From Rhizopus sp. PT2906 (Eukaryota > Mucoromycota > Mucoromycetes > Mucorales > Rhizopodaceae), in assembly GCA_025529335.1 (NCBI GenBank), contig JAMYHX010000203.1:1-64000 (forward strand): DNA of 64,000 bases. Reading direction: 5' to 3'. Under the pieces are notes generated by a model. It searched no databases. It worked only from the letters and a program-made list of their open reading frames with translations, and was not told where the DNA came from. Shown piece by piece: positions 11,601 through 23,449 of this stretch; within the stretch, counting starts at the first letter, position 1; the number at the start of each line of letters is the position of its first letter. A program made the position numbers and the translations under genes.

Positions 11601-11737
11601 TAAATAACGCTAGTAACTGGCAAAACCGTACAAATAGTCCTGCTCCACAGCCTCAGCAGATACCTACTCCTACACCACCGCCACTTCCTCCTCAACATAA
11701 CACGAATAATAGGCCATACAATGAAGGTGTCATATAG
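8697..11737 (+). CDS. ADAM-family transmembrane metalloprotease-disintegrin
   Basis: Ten exons close in phase to 844 residues: 8697-8748, 8812-9235, 9300-9658, 9714-10029, 10087-10190, 10249-10296, 10352-10555, 10603-10744, 10800-11191 and 11244-11737. A signal peptide (MLIKILLCLVLLFL) leads a prodomain with a dibasic RRTKRS cleavage site. The reprolysin zinc site HEIGHGFGAIHD has His428, Glu429, His432 and His438. A disintegrin-like domain opens with CGNGIKEDGEDCDTG and passes into a Cys-rich domain. One membrane segment spans about residues 694-714. The cytoplasmic tail is rich in proline and glutamine, with PPPPPPP runs. The layout is that of a membrane sheddase acting at the cell surface. 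All zinc ligands are present, so activity is expected. The exact position of intron 1 is the least certain part, since three acceptors lie within 12 bp. Confidence 0.93.
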
Positions 11738-11981
11738 TCATGATCAACTCGCATTCATCTCTTTTTGTTATTTATATTGTAAAATAATCAAATACATATC
11801 TTGATATTTAGTTCTTCCAAGTGTGTGTTGGCTTCATATTTTCTTAATAAAGGATAGATACATGTCAGATAAGACTGGTGACAAAATACGCCCCAAATAT
11901 GTAAATGTCTTTTATGTGAATAAAAAAAAAAAGTGACAAGATGTGTGAGTGATCCAAAGCCATGTTAGAATCATTTGGTGG

Positions 11982-12622
11982 TTAGCTGCTAGTCACCAAT
12001 ATCTCTGAAATAGCCTCCAGTGCCTTTTATAACAAAAGAGTAAGATATACATGTAAATTATGTATGGTAAATTTACCATTTTGATATGTGCTTTAATTTT
12101 ATCTGCCTCTTGTGTATGTTTATCAGCTAATCTATAAACACTGCTTAATATGTTGAGCCTTTTTCAATTTATCTTTTGTTACTTTTGTAATTGTTGTTCC
12201 TTCTTCTTGATAAACGTCTTTGCTTCATCCAAAGTAAACTGAACATGAAATCCGAATCCAGTATGAACATAGATATAGGTTGTATCCGGTCTATCATCGA
12301 TGAATACTTTTTCATAGTATAAGAAAGTCGTCTTACATATGAGCTTGTGCATAAAATTGCGATCCAAGATCTACCATTGTTTTCAGCTCGTTTAGTTTAT
12401 TCTCTTGTATTAATTCTATTTGTGAATACAGTTTTTGACTTTTTTTGCATAATTAGAGTCTCATACGTTTTTTCTGAGGCAAACTTACTATTCTGATATC
12501 GTATCGAATATGTGGTCTCTTTCATCAAGTTCCTTTTTTAGAGATGGCCTCAATGTTATGTTTATAAAGTTGTCATATTTCTTGATCAATTCATTCAAAT
12601 CTTGTTTTTCTTTATTTGACAT
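11982..12622 (-). CDS. UXT: UXT-like prefoldin alpha-class protein
   Basis: Five exons give 146 residues: 12622-12489, 12438-12337, 12290-12183, 12131-12077 and 12023-11982. Introns are 44-53 nt and all GT-AG. The product aligns along its length with the pattern I know for human UXT. Landmarks are MVDLGSQFY, then PDTTYIYVHTGFGF, TLDEAKTFI and IKAHIKMALEAI, with helical ends as expected of a coiled-coil prefoldin subunit. UXT is part of the URI/R2TP prefoldin-like chaperone complex. Exon 3 alone is a visible open frame, so simple ORF calling would miss most of the gene. It converges on the ADAM gene (244 bp apart) and diverges from the TBC gene. Confidence 0.85.
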
Positions 12623-12797
12623 GGTGTAAATGCATAACAAGGAAAAAAAAAACTTGATCGTTGTGACTTAACCAAAGGCGAAATGTATTAAAACTCAGTA
12701 AATGGATCTTCCTCTTTATATCCCCCTTTTTTAGTACCTTTTTTTTTTATTCTTGTTTTCGTTTACATCCTTTCTTTTTCTTTCTTTCTTTTTTTTC
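12623..12797. promoter_or_regulatory. Shared bidirectional promoter, UXT / TBC gene
   Basis: Only 175 bp separate the start of UXT (minus) from the start of the TBC-domain gene (plus). A TATA-like string, TTTATATCCCC, lies about 85 bp before the plus-strand ATG, followed by pyrimidine-rich tracts. The promoter role is inferred from position. Confidence 0.5.
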
Positions 12798-14250
12798 ATG
12801 ACAGCAACAGAAATGAATGACAACAATCAATTTATGAGCAAAGAGCTCAATAATGAATCATCCATCACGATAGGCGCTTCTTCCATCGAAGACAAATGCT
12901 ACTCGGACGCCGAAAGTAGTTCCCTAGATACCATTGCCACGCATCAAGAAAACGATACCATGGAAACAAAGACGACGAGACGTAATCGATCAGCAACAAT
13001 AACAGAGAATAATCATTATATACCAAATAAGGAGGAAGAAAAGAAGAAGGAGCAGGAGACAATCAAAGAGGAGCCAGTGATGGCAGAGTCGATAGGAGAT
13101 AATAATACCAAAGAACTCGTTGACGGGTTACATCAAATGATGGAGCATGGTCACCAAGATGAATATTCGGACTCAGAGAACAGTGTAGAAGGCACAAAAC
13201 ATCATACAAGATATGAGAGTCATCGATCGACGATGTCATCCATTCACTCTTACATGTCAAGTGCTTCTAACTATGATCTGTTGTTGGCAAGATTAGATAA
13301 CAATAACAACAGTTCTACACATATCAGCAGCAATGATAATCTAGAAGAGCTAAGAAAGTCTGTAGAGAAAGATGGCCCAAGTGCAGAGGATATTGACTGG
13401 GGTAAGTGGTACAAACCTAATATCGTTTGTGTATTGTGCATTAATATACGCAAACTCTAGAATTTTGGTCCAAGGTAATTTCGGACTTTAATAACGTAAG
13501 CAAGTCAGAGGCAAAGGTGCTATCGTACCAGATCCAGAAGGGCATCCCTCCATCATTACGAGGAATGGTATGGCAGCTGTTTTCAAAGAGCAAAAATGTC
13601 AAATTGGAAGATCAATATATGCAGCTACTGAAAGAAGAGTCAGTGTATGAAAAAGCCATCACCCGTGACTTACCTAAACTGTCGATGCTAAAAGAAGAAC
13701 ATCAAAAAGAGGCCATATTTAATATCATGAAAGCTTATTCTTTATATGACAAAGATGTTGGATATAGTCAACAGTTGATTTATATCACAGCTCCTTTGTT
13801 ACTCAATGTATGCGTTTCAAAAATGATAATATGAATTCATACTCATATGTGCTTTATAGATGCCAGAAGAAGAAGCCTTTTGTGTGCTAGTGCAGCTCAT
13901 GAATAAATATGGACTTAGGGGCCACTTTTTACCTCAATCAGATTTATTATCGAAACGACTTTACCAGCTGAGTGGATTAATAAGTGATCAGTTACCTCAT
14001 CTACAGCGACATTTTGAAGCGCACGGGATCAAATCAAATACATATGCTTATCAATGGTTTAGCACACTATTTGCTTACAAGTTTCCAATTGACACCGTGT
14101 ATCGAATCTATGACATGATATTCGCTGAAGGCATGGAAACGTTATTCCGTTTTTCTTTAGCCTTGTTGGAAAAGAACCAATCCATCTTACTAAGCCTTGA
14201 ATACGATGATCTGATCGGCTTCTTAAAGAATAATCTACTTCAAGTATACC

Positions 14251-14285
<35 letters not shown>

Positions 14286-14860
14286 TATACATCGTTTCTA
14301 TGCATATATTAACCCTTACCTATTAGAATGACACTGACCAACTTTTCCATGATGCCTGTCAAATCCAAATTACGACCAAACGACTCGACCGCTTAGCCAA
14401 AGACTTCCAGATCGAGTCATCCAAGGCCAATAGTGAAGCAGAGATTATAGAATCATTAAAGCGACAAAACAAACAATTACAAGAGTCTATTCGACAGATG
14501 GACCATGACTACACTGAACTCAATAAAGATCATACCACATTAGCTGCTGAACTGATTTCAGCCAAGATGGACATCGCTCGCATCCATGATGAAAACGAAC
14601 ATCTTCGTCAACAAACACACGACTTGAAAAAGAAGCTCGAGACTCTTCCCGGAGAAGTAGAGGCAAGGATAAAGGAAGAAATGGAAATCTTGTACACAAA
14701 GAATGCTGCTCTCGTCGAGCGAAACTCTGCACTGGAGGATCAGCTGGCGTATATGGAAAATATGATTATTGAAATCAAGGTCAAATATGCTGAAAGTGAA
14801 AATGAAAGAGAAGGGTTGCGCCAAAGACTAACTGACCTTAAATGTCTAATGGAAAAATAA
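12798..14860 (+). CDS. TBC-domain RabGAP-like protein with coiled coil
   Basis: Four exons (12798-13401, 13461-13807, 13860-14252, 14327-14860) give 625 residues. The N-terminal 200 residues are acidic and low-complexity. The TBC domain starts near GIPPSLRGMVWQLF (229-242) and runs to about residue 430, and a long coiled coil follows (about 465-620). The Gyp5/Evi5 type of Rab GTPase-activating protein has this order and acts in vesicle traffic. The glutamine-finger motif is present as GYSQ (302-305). The arginine-finger motif IxxDxxR reads I268-T-R-D271-L-P-K274, with Lys in place of Arg. Catalysis by the usual dual-finger mechanism may therefore be weak or lost. Intron 3 starts with an AT microsatellite. 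The stop is 45 bp before the SMG8 start. Confidence 0.88.
14253..14282. repeat. AT microsatellite in TBC-gene intron 3
   Basis: The third intron begins with its GT donor directly inside a (TA)n run of about 14 units. The run overlaps the donor, so length variation could affect splicing. Confidence 0.8.
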
Positions 14861-14905
14861 TCATAATAAAGCTTCTTTTTTTTTTTTCTTTAATTTGATT
14901 TATGA

Positions 14906-17900
14906 ATGGATGACATCAATACACTTTTGGAGCAGACAGGCCTTTCTTCTATTCAAAGCTCTGGACTTGCCATAATATCTATATTTGGAGTATCAGATAA
15001 TACAACACAAGCAAGTCCTGCCATCTTGGCTAATCGAATCGTTGGAAGTGCTGTCTTTAGTCATCGAAAGGAATCTATAAAGGAAGGAACTATTGAAGTA
15101 AAAAAAAAAAAGCTTTTAAAAATTATCTTTGCTCATTATATTCATTTGTAGCTTGTAAAAGGAGGACCCCAGTTATATGTTGACTTGAAGGCAAACACGG
15201 TCTATTTGTTTTTAGATTCTGCTATAGACACAAGCATACTTGGAAACCAACATGAGGTTATTAGAAGCGTGCTTAATAATACATGGTATGATATACTTAG
15301 CAGTTAAATATAGCGTACAGCTATGGATTATCAGTCTATCAACATGAGGAGTTTATTGTTCATGATGACCGTGTCTCACTTGGTGATTGTAAGTGCTTTA
15401 TGAAAGCAAATAGACCACAACTGACATTACGGGGATAGCCTATACTACCACCCTCTTTACTACCAACAGATTTTCTATCTACACTTGTCACCTTATCACA
15501 GACAAAATTAAACATGTACACTCACTTGGCTCAATTTCAATCGTGCTGTTGGAAATACTGGGATATTTCAGTACCCTATGCACTATTCGAAAAAAAGGAA
15601 TTTGATCGTATCAGTCCAAGTTTTTTAGGATGGTGGGGTCCTGCTAAGGGTGTCCCAATGCTGGTATTTGTTGCTTCTGATGTAAGTAATATAGACGCGT
15701 ATGCATGAATTTTGTATTGAAGTTGCTCTTGTAGGTATTATTACCAGAAGCCACTCCAGCAACAATCAAAAAGATGCAAGAAGCCTTACAACAAAGGATC
15801 AAGAATATATTTCGAGCGACTCATCTTATACCTTCCAGGCAAGAGCCAGGTAACTCATCTCATGCTCCTGTAGATGTCAAGTCACTCTTCCTTTTACCTT
15901 CTACTTCACAACCCATTATTCATATTATACCTTCAATACCTAAACCTTCAGTTGAGACAGAGTATACACTTGATGAACCACTGCCGATATCCAGTTACTT
16001 GGAACAGCTCTCTGTAAGCGAACCGGGAAATCTGAATGATGAGTATGGAGACAAACTTTTACGAAACTTTGTTACCATTTGGACAAAGACAGCCGTGAAC
16101 AGACATCCGCTTCACAGAAAGATGAATGATGTTAAATATGTACCCTTGCCAACACCGATTCAGTTTGCATCCTCTGTAGTGCCTTTGCTTCACTTTTTAT
16201 TTAATCAGCCCATGCGAGAAAACAATGAAAACTTTAGAGACATCATTATTGCTCACTATTCAAGCACGAAGGGCATGATTCAACAAATTGAAGTTATTTT
16301 GAGAAAAAAGATCAAGGACAACATAGAGATCGAGCGTGTGTTTTCTAAAAATTATTGTTACAACGTCATGCAGCATTGTCAAGAAGCGTACTTGCAAGAC
16401 TCTCCGCCTTTTTATCCTGAAAAATATCATGCGTGGAAGGTAAGAGCTCTCTCTATATACATGTGTTTTTAAACTTAAAATTTTTGTAGCGTGATCATGC
16501 ACTTCGGTTATATGCGTCCTTAGCGCGTGGCCCTTGTAAAGAAGAGTATGCCAGCCGACTTGAACGCGAGTGTGATTTGGTTTGGAAGGAGAATCGTCAA
16601 AGCTGTGAACATCTTAGCTTAACAGGAAGATCTTGCCGCTTAAAAGTAAGAGCTTCCACCAAAAAGAAGAAGAAAAAAAAAGAAGACTAACCACGATTCT
16701 ACATAGACTGGACATGAATCCATCCCATCTCAGTCACAAAAGAGAGATGATCGAGCTATCATGACTGATTCAGGCAAACACAGTAGTGGTGTTACGTTTT
16801 TTCATGCGTGCAACTGTGGAAGAACTCAAAAGTTACGAGATGATCCTTTTGATATTATGGTAATATCCGCTAAAAAGACAAGTGTATGTGCTAACCTTTA
16901 ATTAGGACGCAAATGTGAAGTTTTATCAACGGTTTACTTGCTGTTTAGGAAAAGACAGAGCAGCGTTAGATATAAAAGCATCTGTTTTTGGAGACAACCA
17001 GCATCTTGAACTAAGATACGATGATGTGCCTGCCGATGACTCTGCGTTACTCCTCCTTGGACCTGCCAGTGTATACAAAAACAATGTAGGATTGGATAAT
17101 GTTGAAGGGTTTTTGAACAATACCAATTACCTTATTCCATGGTCCATTACAACAGTAAATGATTTGAAACTTTATCAACAAGAACAAGTCGAGAAAAAGG
17201 CTAAAGAAGCCATAACGACTGTACTACAGCCTGTCCCAAATCAAGAAGAGTGGCCTGTTCTAGGAAAGGCGCCTGCTGCAGCCTCAAAAACGACTAAAGT
17301 CATACCAGCACCCACCGCTGCCTCGCTTGAAGCATTTCCTGCACTAGGCACTAATCCTCCACCCGTGTCTACGCCTGCTATTACACCTGAAATACCTGTA
17401 AAGCAATTATTTGAAGCCAAAGAAAATAGCAATAGTCGCGGTAGTAGTAGACGTAGACGATACAATAGAATGCGGGATAGATTACAAGGATTGATTCGAG
17501 GCTATATAGGCGCAGAATATGAATGTGCCCAGGGACATCGTTTCTTGAGTTGCGGTGAAGGAAGGGTTTGCAAGATAGGACATGCTGGTCATCCAAAGGA
17601 GCATGGAAACTATTTTGTTCATCAAGATTTAAACGTCTTTATCCTCTGTCCCTGCTGTTACACACCCAGTGGCAATGGCAGTAACGCTGCAATCAGTAGT
17701 TCAAGTGAAGTTACGGCCCAGTTAATGCGATTATATGTTGTCACTCCAGATGAGGATATTACAATTTCTATAGAACCCAAGATAAAGGTAAGCACCTTGT
17801 GTAGATAACAATAAGATGGAGGGAAAGCTAAACATGTATTGCAGATTAATATCCCTGGATCTGACAAGTCAATCCATGTGGATCTTGGTATTCGTGATCC

Positions 17901-18081
17901 TCTCTATCTCGGTCCTGGAGGCGCCTATGTATTACGCTTGCCATTTATTTATCGTGATGAAAACGGGCTACCGATCCCTATTGAAACGGATATTGAAAGA
18001 CGAATGGCAAGTGCAGTACTACAAAAGGATTATATAAAGTTTCATTACAAGAAAGCATCGAAATGGGCATTATCAGGATAA
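14906..18081 (+). CDS. SMG8: SMG8-like nonsense-mediated decay factor
   Basis: Nine exons give about 912 residues: 14906-15097, 15152-15285, 15321-15388, 15470-15681, 15735-16439, 16490-16645, 16707-16859, 16906-17787 and 17845-18081. The N-terminal part (IISIFGVSD) resembles the G-like domain. The C-terminal half holds the diagnostic Cys/His-rich segment GHRFLSCGEGRVCKIGHAGH, then PKEHGNYF and FILCPCC. SMG8 partners SMG9 to restrain the SMG1 kinase that phosphorylates UPF1. The exon 3 to 4 junction was chosen at 15470. The nearer acceptor at 15439 would put the next exon out of frame. The start lies only 45 bp after the TBC stop. Confidence 0.87.
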
Positions 18082-18341
18082 GAAAAAGCAAGATATGCGT
18101 GACATGTATCTGTCATAGTACGGATGAACTCAAGCAAAAAAAAGAGAGAGAGAGACCATTGTATTTTGGAGTCTATTTGCACAAAGATCAATCTTAAAAT
18201 AAAGGGGGTCTTTTTTTTTAGTGGATAATCGGAGTCATAGGAAACAAGTCACTGAGCCTTGGGGGTTTATATATTCTAAGAAACACTTCAACCAAGGAAC
18301 CCTGTTTTTATACATCTTTTTTAAATCTTGGATCTTTCAAT

Positions 18342-19133
18342 ATGCTTTCCACTTCTATTTTCCGTAATGCTGCAGCTTTGTCTGTCAAGCGCACTGTTTC
18401 TGCAAGATTAGCTATTTCTGCCCCCATGACAGCTCGCCGTGCTTATGCTACGGAAAATGGAGAAGGAAAAACAGAACAGACAGCAAACGAGGAATCAAAG
18501 AATGACCAAGCTCCTAAAGAAGAAGAGACCAAGGTACAAGGAGAATTATCAGAGGAAGCTAAAAAGCTTTTGGCTGAAAAGGACAAAAAGATCTCTGAAC
18601 TTCAGGTAAATGAAGAAAGTGAACCGTGGAAAAAAAAAAAAAAGACTAAACATACATAGGATGCATACCTCCGTTGTCTTGCTGATCAAGAGAACCTTAG
18701 AGAACGTAGTCGCAGAGAAATTGAGACAACAAAAGAATTTGCTATTCAAAAATTTGCAAAGGACCTTTTAGACACTGTTGATATTTTGAATATGGCATTG
18801 AACGCTGTTCCCACTGAACTCCGTTCCAAGAGTACTTCCTTAGAATCTGAATTTGCAAAGGATAACGAAAAGCTCATTGATCAATTAACCAACCTTTACA
18901 CTGGTGTGTCTATGACTGAAGCTGAGCTTATCAAAGCATTGAAGCGTCATGGTGTTGAACGAGTCAACCCTGAAGGAGAAGCCTTTGATCCTAATCAGCA
19001 CCAAGCCTTATTCCAAGCTCCTATTCCCGGTAAGGAAGCTGGTACGATCTTTTCTGTTCAAAAGATGGGTTATACTTTGAAGGGACGTATCATTCGTCCT
19101 GCTCAAGTTGGTGTTGTTGCTGATGCTCAATAA
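18342..19133 (+). CDS. MGE1: Mitochondrial GrpE nucleotide exchange factor (Mge1)
   Basis: Two exons (18342-18605 and 18660-19133) encode 245 residues. The first 40 residues are rich in Arg, Ser and Ala and lack acidic residues (MLSTSIFRNAAALSVKR), as in a mitochondrial presequence. The GrpE core follows: a long helix with DAYLRCLADQENLRER, then the beta-rich head with FDPNQHQALFQAP and a final GRIIRPAQVGV. GrpE releases ADP from mitochondrial Hsp70 during import and folding. The gene converges on LAMTOR5 with 84 bp between the stops. Confidence 0.96.
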
Positions 19134-19217
19134 GACGTATGTGTACGTGTGTATGTGTGTGTATACTAAAAGTGAATTTTAAATGTACTTAATAAAGCCT
19201 TGTATTATATTCATAAT

Positions 19218-19648
19218 TTACATAAAAATGGCTAATGTGAACGATCCTTCATTTCGAACTACAACTTGACTATGATACAGCTGTTAGCTGTAGGATTAAA
19301 CACGTGTAATAAGCTTTACCTTCCCTCATATTCTACGTTTATGGTTGGATGATCTACCTTGTCGTCTGAATAATCGTCAAGATGGTTAGCTGCATTTGCA
19401 ATGGCTGTAATGAATGCAGCTGATTCAGGACTTGCTATTCCTCTTACTTTTTGCTTTTCATTAGTGTTTGTCGTAAATGAGAAATGTAATATATATATAC
19501 CTCCTAAACAAAAGCCCTTTTCGTCAGCTACCAACACTCCTTTCACACCTTCTTTGCTGTATCTGTTTATTATAAGTCACATAATGCTTTCTCTTTATTT
19601 TGTATATCTTTACATTGAATCAAGCGTCGATACTAATTCAGAATCCAT
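19218..19648 (-). CDS. LAMTOR5: LAMTOR5-like Ragulator subunit
   Basis: Four exons give 89 residues: 19648-19614, 19562-19501, 19440-19320 and 19269-19218. Human LAMTOR5 has 91. The product starts MDSELVSTLDSIYSKEGVKG, then VLVADEKGFCLG, ASPESAAFITAIA and VVVRNEGSFTLAIFM. This is the roadblock fold pattern. All introns are GT-AG and 50-60 nt, and the last has a GCTAAC branch site. Only the second and third exons read as a visible frame, so simple calling would give a truncated protein that includes intron sequence. Ragulator anchors Rag GTPases on the vacuole or lysosome for TORC1 control. Confidence 0.85.
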
Positions 19649-19851
19649 GAGTACAAAAAGTAACTGCTTAAACTGTCTGTTGAGAGTTGTACTTTATGAA
19701 ATTGAAATTCAGACAAATCTATGCATAGACTTTTTTCATAAATTGATTCTTTCCTAGCTCTGGGGCAGCTTGAAAAGCAAGATTATTACACCTTCTGGTT
19801 ACGTCAGTGACTAGCATCAAAAGAAGGTCAGCACTATATGTATCAGAAAAT

Positions 19852-20215
19852 AGGCTAATGCTATGGGCGCTTCTCCTAGGCACTACGTGTGGCATCATTT
19901 TACAACTTCACACTACCAAAACCTCTGCTTAACCTTAGCTTGTCCAGTTCACTCTTTCTGACGTGAAATGTGAATTATACGTGAATGATCTTGGTTCCTT
20001 GTTAATCAACTGACAACATAAACCAGATTAAAAATTTTTTCTTTTTATCTCTTTCCTTCTTGAAAAGAAACAATCAAGATGACCACTTTATAAAAGTCCA
20101 GTTTAGTTTGACGCTATATATTGGAAAGTCCTGTTGGGCGGTATAATAGGCAATGGGTAGAAGTAACGCTCGTAGTATTAGTCTAACTTCTGATGCATGT
20201 AGTATTCACCTTGCT
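19852..20215. repeat. Dispersed repeat, copy B
   Basis: This block matches copy C (21850-22040) over about 190 bp. It starts with TTAATGCTA-like sequence, runs through CTAGGC and ACAACTTCACACTA, and continues to the GTGAATGATCTTGG block. It also matches copy A (7990-8195) further on. Copies B and C lie 2.0 kb apart in the same orientation and flank a degenerate coding remnant, so old terminal repeats of a dead element are possible. Confidence 0.5.
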
Positions 20216-20679
20216 GATCATTACGAGCTATTAGTTGTTGGGGTTATGTAATGGCTTATAAGACACAAGACAAAAGAAGTGCTCTTTGATACTAACCTTT
20301 ATTCTGAGATAAATACAGAAGGAACATACAAATAAATAAAAGATCTACTATTTGTAGTTGCTATCAAATGGCTGATATGCCACTCTTCTAAGCGTGGATT
20401 ATAATTACTGAGAATATGATTGACTAACGGTTCCTGAGTTCATAAAGAAAACTTTTAATTCGTTTCTGACACTGATCTTACTGTTCATTTCATGATCTGG
20501 GTTATGATGCTGCTTTTACCCATAAGAAGGATTATCTTTTAAAGAAGTAATGATTTATATTCAAAGGAAAGATTCCACTTAATTTGACTTATCACTAAAA
20601 GTGTGTACACGTAATCTCATAATGTATGAATTCACTCTGTTCATACTGATTACAGTCGCTTATCTCAATTTCAGTCATA

Positions 20680-21441
20680 AGCAGACATTGCTTTACGACA
20701 TCTATGCCCAGATAGTTCAATCACAACTGGCATTCGTCAAATTTTTGGCGGACGAACCTTCACCTCTACCAAGATAATGCTACACTTAAAAAATTTACAA
20801 AACATGAAGAATTGTATTTCCATACTTTAACCAAAATTTCGTTTCAAAACCTTCTTCCTACCAGACGATGCATTATTAACAAAATTGCCACCATATATCC
20901 AATCACAACGTATCCCGAAATGGTCCCAAGTATCCAAATCAACTTTATGGACATCAATCAGCAATGAACATCTTGAAACTCTAAGAAAAATATTCTAAAC
21001 TTCTGTCCCACTACCGTAACGATCTAATCGTTGAACCCATTTTTCGGATACCGATGACAAGAAGTGAACGGTCTCATTGCATGGGATGACGACTTGGTTG
21101 GTTACTTCTTGGTAAGCCCCAAGCCTGCCTCTTTCATTCAAATGAACTTTTTTCACGCTCACATAGTTTTTTTTTGTTTAGATATGCGCAATCGCCTTCA
21201 GCTGTCCAAATCAATTGACGATCTACTTTCCTACCTTTTGAACCGCTTACCACCAACACTCCTTACCAAAAAAACAAGGAAATCAATTGATATCTGGCTC
21301 ATTCTCTGGCCAACTATCTGTGTAATCTTACTTGAGATGGACTACTTAGCTCACTCTCAGTTCCCTGAGGCTTCAAACCATCTTGGTGAATCCTTTGTCA
21401 AACGTCTTTGTTATATTCAGCAAAAATTTTCAGATAGTTAA
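20680..21441 (+). pseudogene. Degenerate coding remnant, possible transposable element
   Basis: Coding-like segments occur in shifting plus-strand frames. Near 20685 one reads LLYDIYAQIVQSQLAFVKFL, near 20870 one reads LPPYIQSQRIPKWSQ, and 21064-21441 is an open frame with LLSYLLNRLPP and ILLEMDYLAHSQ. I recall similar phrases in multicopy Mucorales proteins but cannot name the family. Several stops and frame changes mark decay. The block lies between two related direct repeats. Confidence 0.3.
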
Positions 21442-21849
21442 CTATCATCCCTAATATATACTACTTTTACGTTTTCCTTTTGATCTTAAAAGGGATTTTT
21501 CATTCCTTCTCACTGCGATCTGACCCGGGCAGTACAGTATGAAAATGCTATGTGCTCATTGGCCATTAAAAATTAGTATCAAATAAAATCATTCTTTAAT
21601 TGTATTAATGGCCGTTTAATACAAAAAACTTCACATTTTCTGCCACGGATTTATTTGCTAGAACGAGACTTACTGACATTAAGGAAGCCAAATGTGTCAA
21701 TAGTATATTGAGAGCACGGTTGTCCAATATATTAATAGTATATCTATCTTTGTGGTATAGCTCAATGATTTTCTGTAGGATGGATATTATTTGGCCAAGA
21801 TGGTCATATAAAATTCGGTGTACACTACGCACACGAGGAAATCCACGAG

Positions 21850-22040
21850 AAGGTTAATGCTACGGACACTTACTCTAGGCGCTACCTATGTTGTCACCAT
21901 ACAACTTCACACTAAAGTAGCTATCTAACTTAAGGCTCTCCAGTGAAATATACTTTATGAAGTTTCATCATAATTACACGTGAATGATCTTGGCTCTTTG
22001 TTGATCAAACTAACAACATTAATAGAATAAAAAATAAAAA
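21850..22040. repeat. Dispersed repeat, copy C
   Basis: This is a partner of copies A and B. It begins with GTTAATGCTACGGACAC and ends after CTTTGTTGATCAAACTAACA. Beyond about 22040 it no longer follows the other copies. Confidence 0.5.
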
Positions 22041-22547
22041 AATCTTCCGTAAACTGTTTATTGGTGCACGTTTTGCGAATCACTTTGGCTGTGGCTGCTA
22101 TATCAATTTTGTGCAGAGAATGGGCACAATCGTTGTGGTATTTATGATTGTGATAAAATGCATCCAAGCTTATGGCCAACATTGAATAACCATTGACGTT
22201 GATTATACAGCTTATGAACTGTTTTATTTGCGATGATACTTTATCAACGTACTAAGATACGACAATAACCATAAAACTACAAATTTAAATATCGGCTCTC
22301 TGAGCTGCCACAGCCTTGCCAAGTTATTAACAACTATCTGAACAAGTCTAGACGCGTCTGCATTTCAAGCAAAATGGCAAGCTGTCTTTGGATTTAGCCA
22401 ATCATGATTTTAGTTTTTTGTAGGCGGACGTTCTTCAAGCTTATAAAAGAATAGTAAAAGACACACACCGTACAGACACATATGTTTATTAAAGAATTAG
22501 TTACTTGATGTAATCAGTAGTTGGATGAGAAAGGGTGATAATAAGTC

Positions 22548-23449
22548 TTAGTTATCCAATAGATTTACTCTATACAGTTTTCTTACAGAATTAAAGCAAA
22601 CAATGGGATGTCCTCTCTATTTAATAGTTTAGTAAACCAGTTGACGACAATAAACATCTCACCTTTTGAGCGTCCTTTAGTTCATCTACTGTTATCACAT
22701 CTTCAACCAAGTCTTGATTATGTAAAAGCAGAAATGCTCGAAATACTCCTGGAAGCAACCCACATTCAAGCTTGGGTGTCTTCCACCGATACTTTTCTCC
22801 TTCGACACATCGTATAGCAATATTCGCTATACTTGTTTCCGTAACATGTTTATCCTTATTCCACAAGATAACATCAAATGGCTGATCATCAGTCGCATGC
22901 CAATCACATCTGGTTCTTTCTCTTGCATTGTTGTAAACGTCTCGTTTTGTAGTTTTATGCACAATGAATGGATCGTTAGGATCTTTGGAGATAGGTTCAG
23001 TATCCAACACGACGTTCCAGATTGGCTCTGTATTAGTCACTTCATCCAATGACATGTACGAAAACTCGGGTTCTGTTAGTTGTATATATTCAATATGCAT
23101 ATTTGAGTCTGGGTCAACCAACAAGCGAATCTGAGAGAATGAATAGGTTGGTACATGTTGTGATTACAAATAGTAGACTTACTCGATAGCAGGAATCCTC
23201 AGTAGGTAATGTGCGTCCAAGTTCATTTGTAATGTCTTGTCTGGTTAATCTTGTTGAGAACAAAGTATGATCTAGCAAGTTGAATTCAAGCATGGCTGCC
23301 AACAGTCTTTCTATATGCTCATCCAATAAAAAGAAGCCTAGCTTGTAGATTTAGAACAAAAAACATGCCTAAATACTTGATTCATCAAGAAACATGCCAG
23401 CATCGGGTGTATATAAAATAGTTTCCAATAAGCTAAAGTCTTTTTCCAT
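22548..23449 (-). CDS. Aminotransferase class IV, aminodeoxychorismate lyase-like
   Basis: Four exons give 254 residues: 23449-23377, 23337-23183, 23130-22663 and 22616-22548. Fold-type IV PLP enzyme marks are present. They are HKTTKRDVYNNAR with the likely PLP lysine, ETSIANIAI, TPKLECGLLPGVFRA and a C-terminal FNSVRKLYRV. Aminodeoxychorismate lyases (PabC, yeast Abz2) release pyruvate to form p-aminobenzoate for folate synthesis. The last intron (22662-22617) must be spliced to reach FNSVR. Reading through it instead gives a false end at 22621. A D-amino-acid or branched-chain aminotransferase is the alternative within the same fold. Confidence 0.82.
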
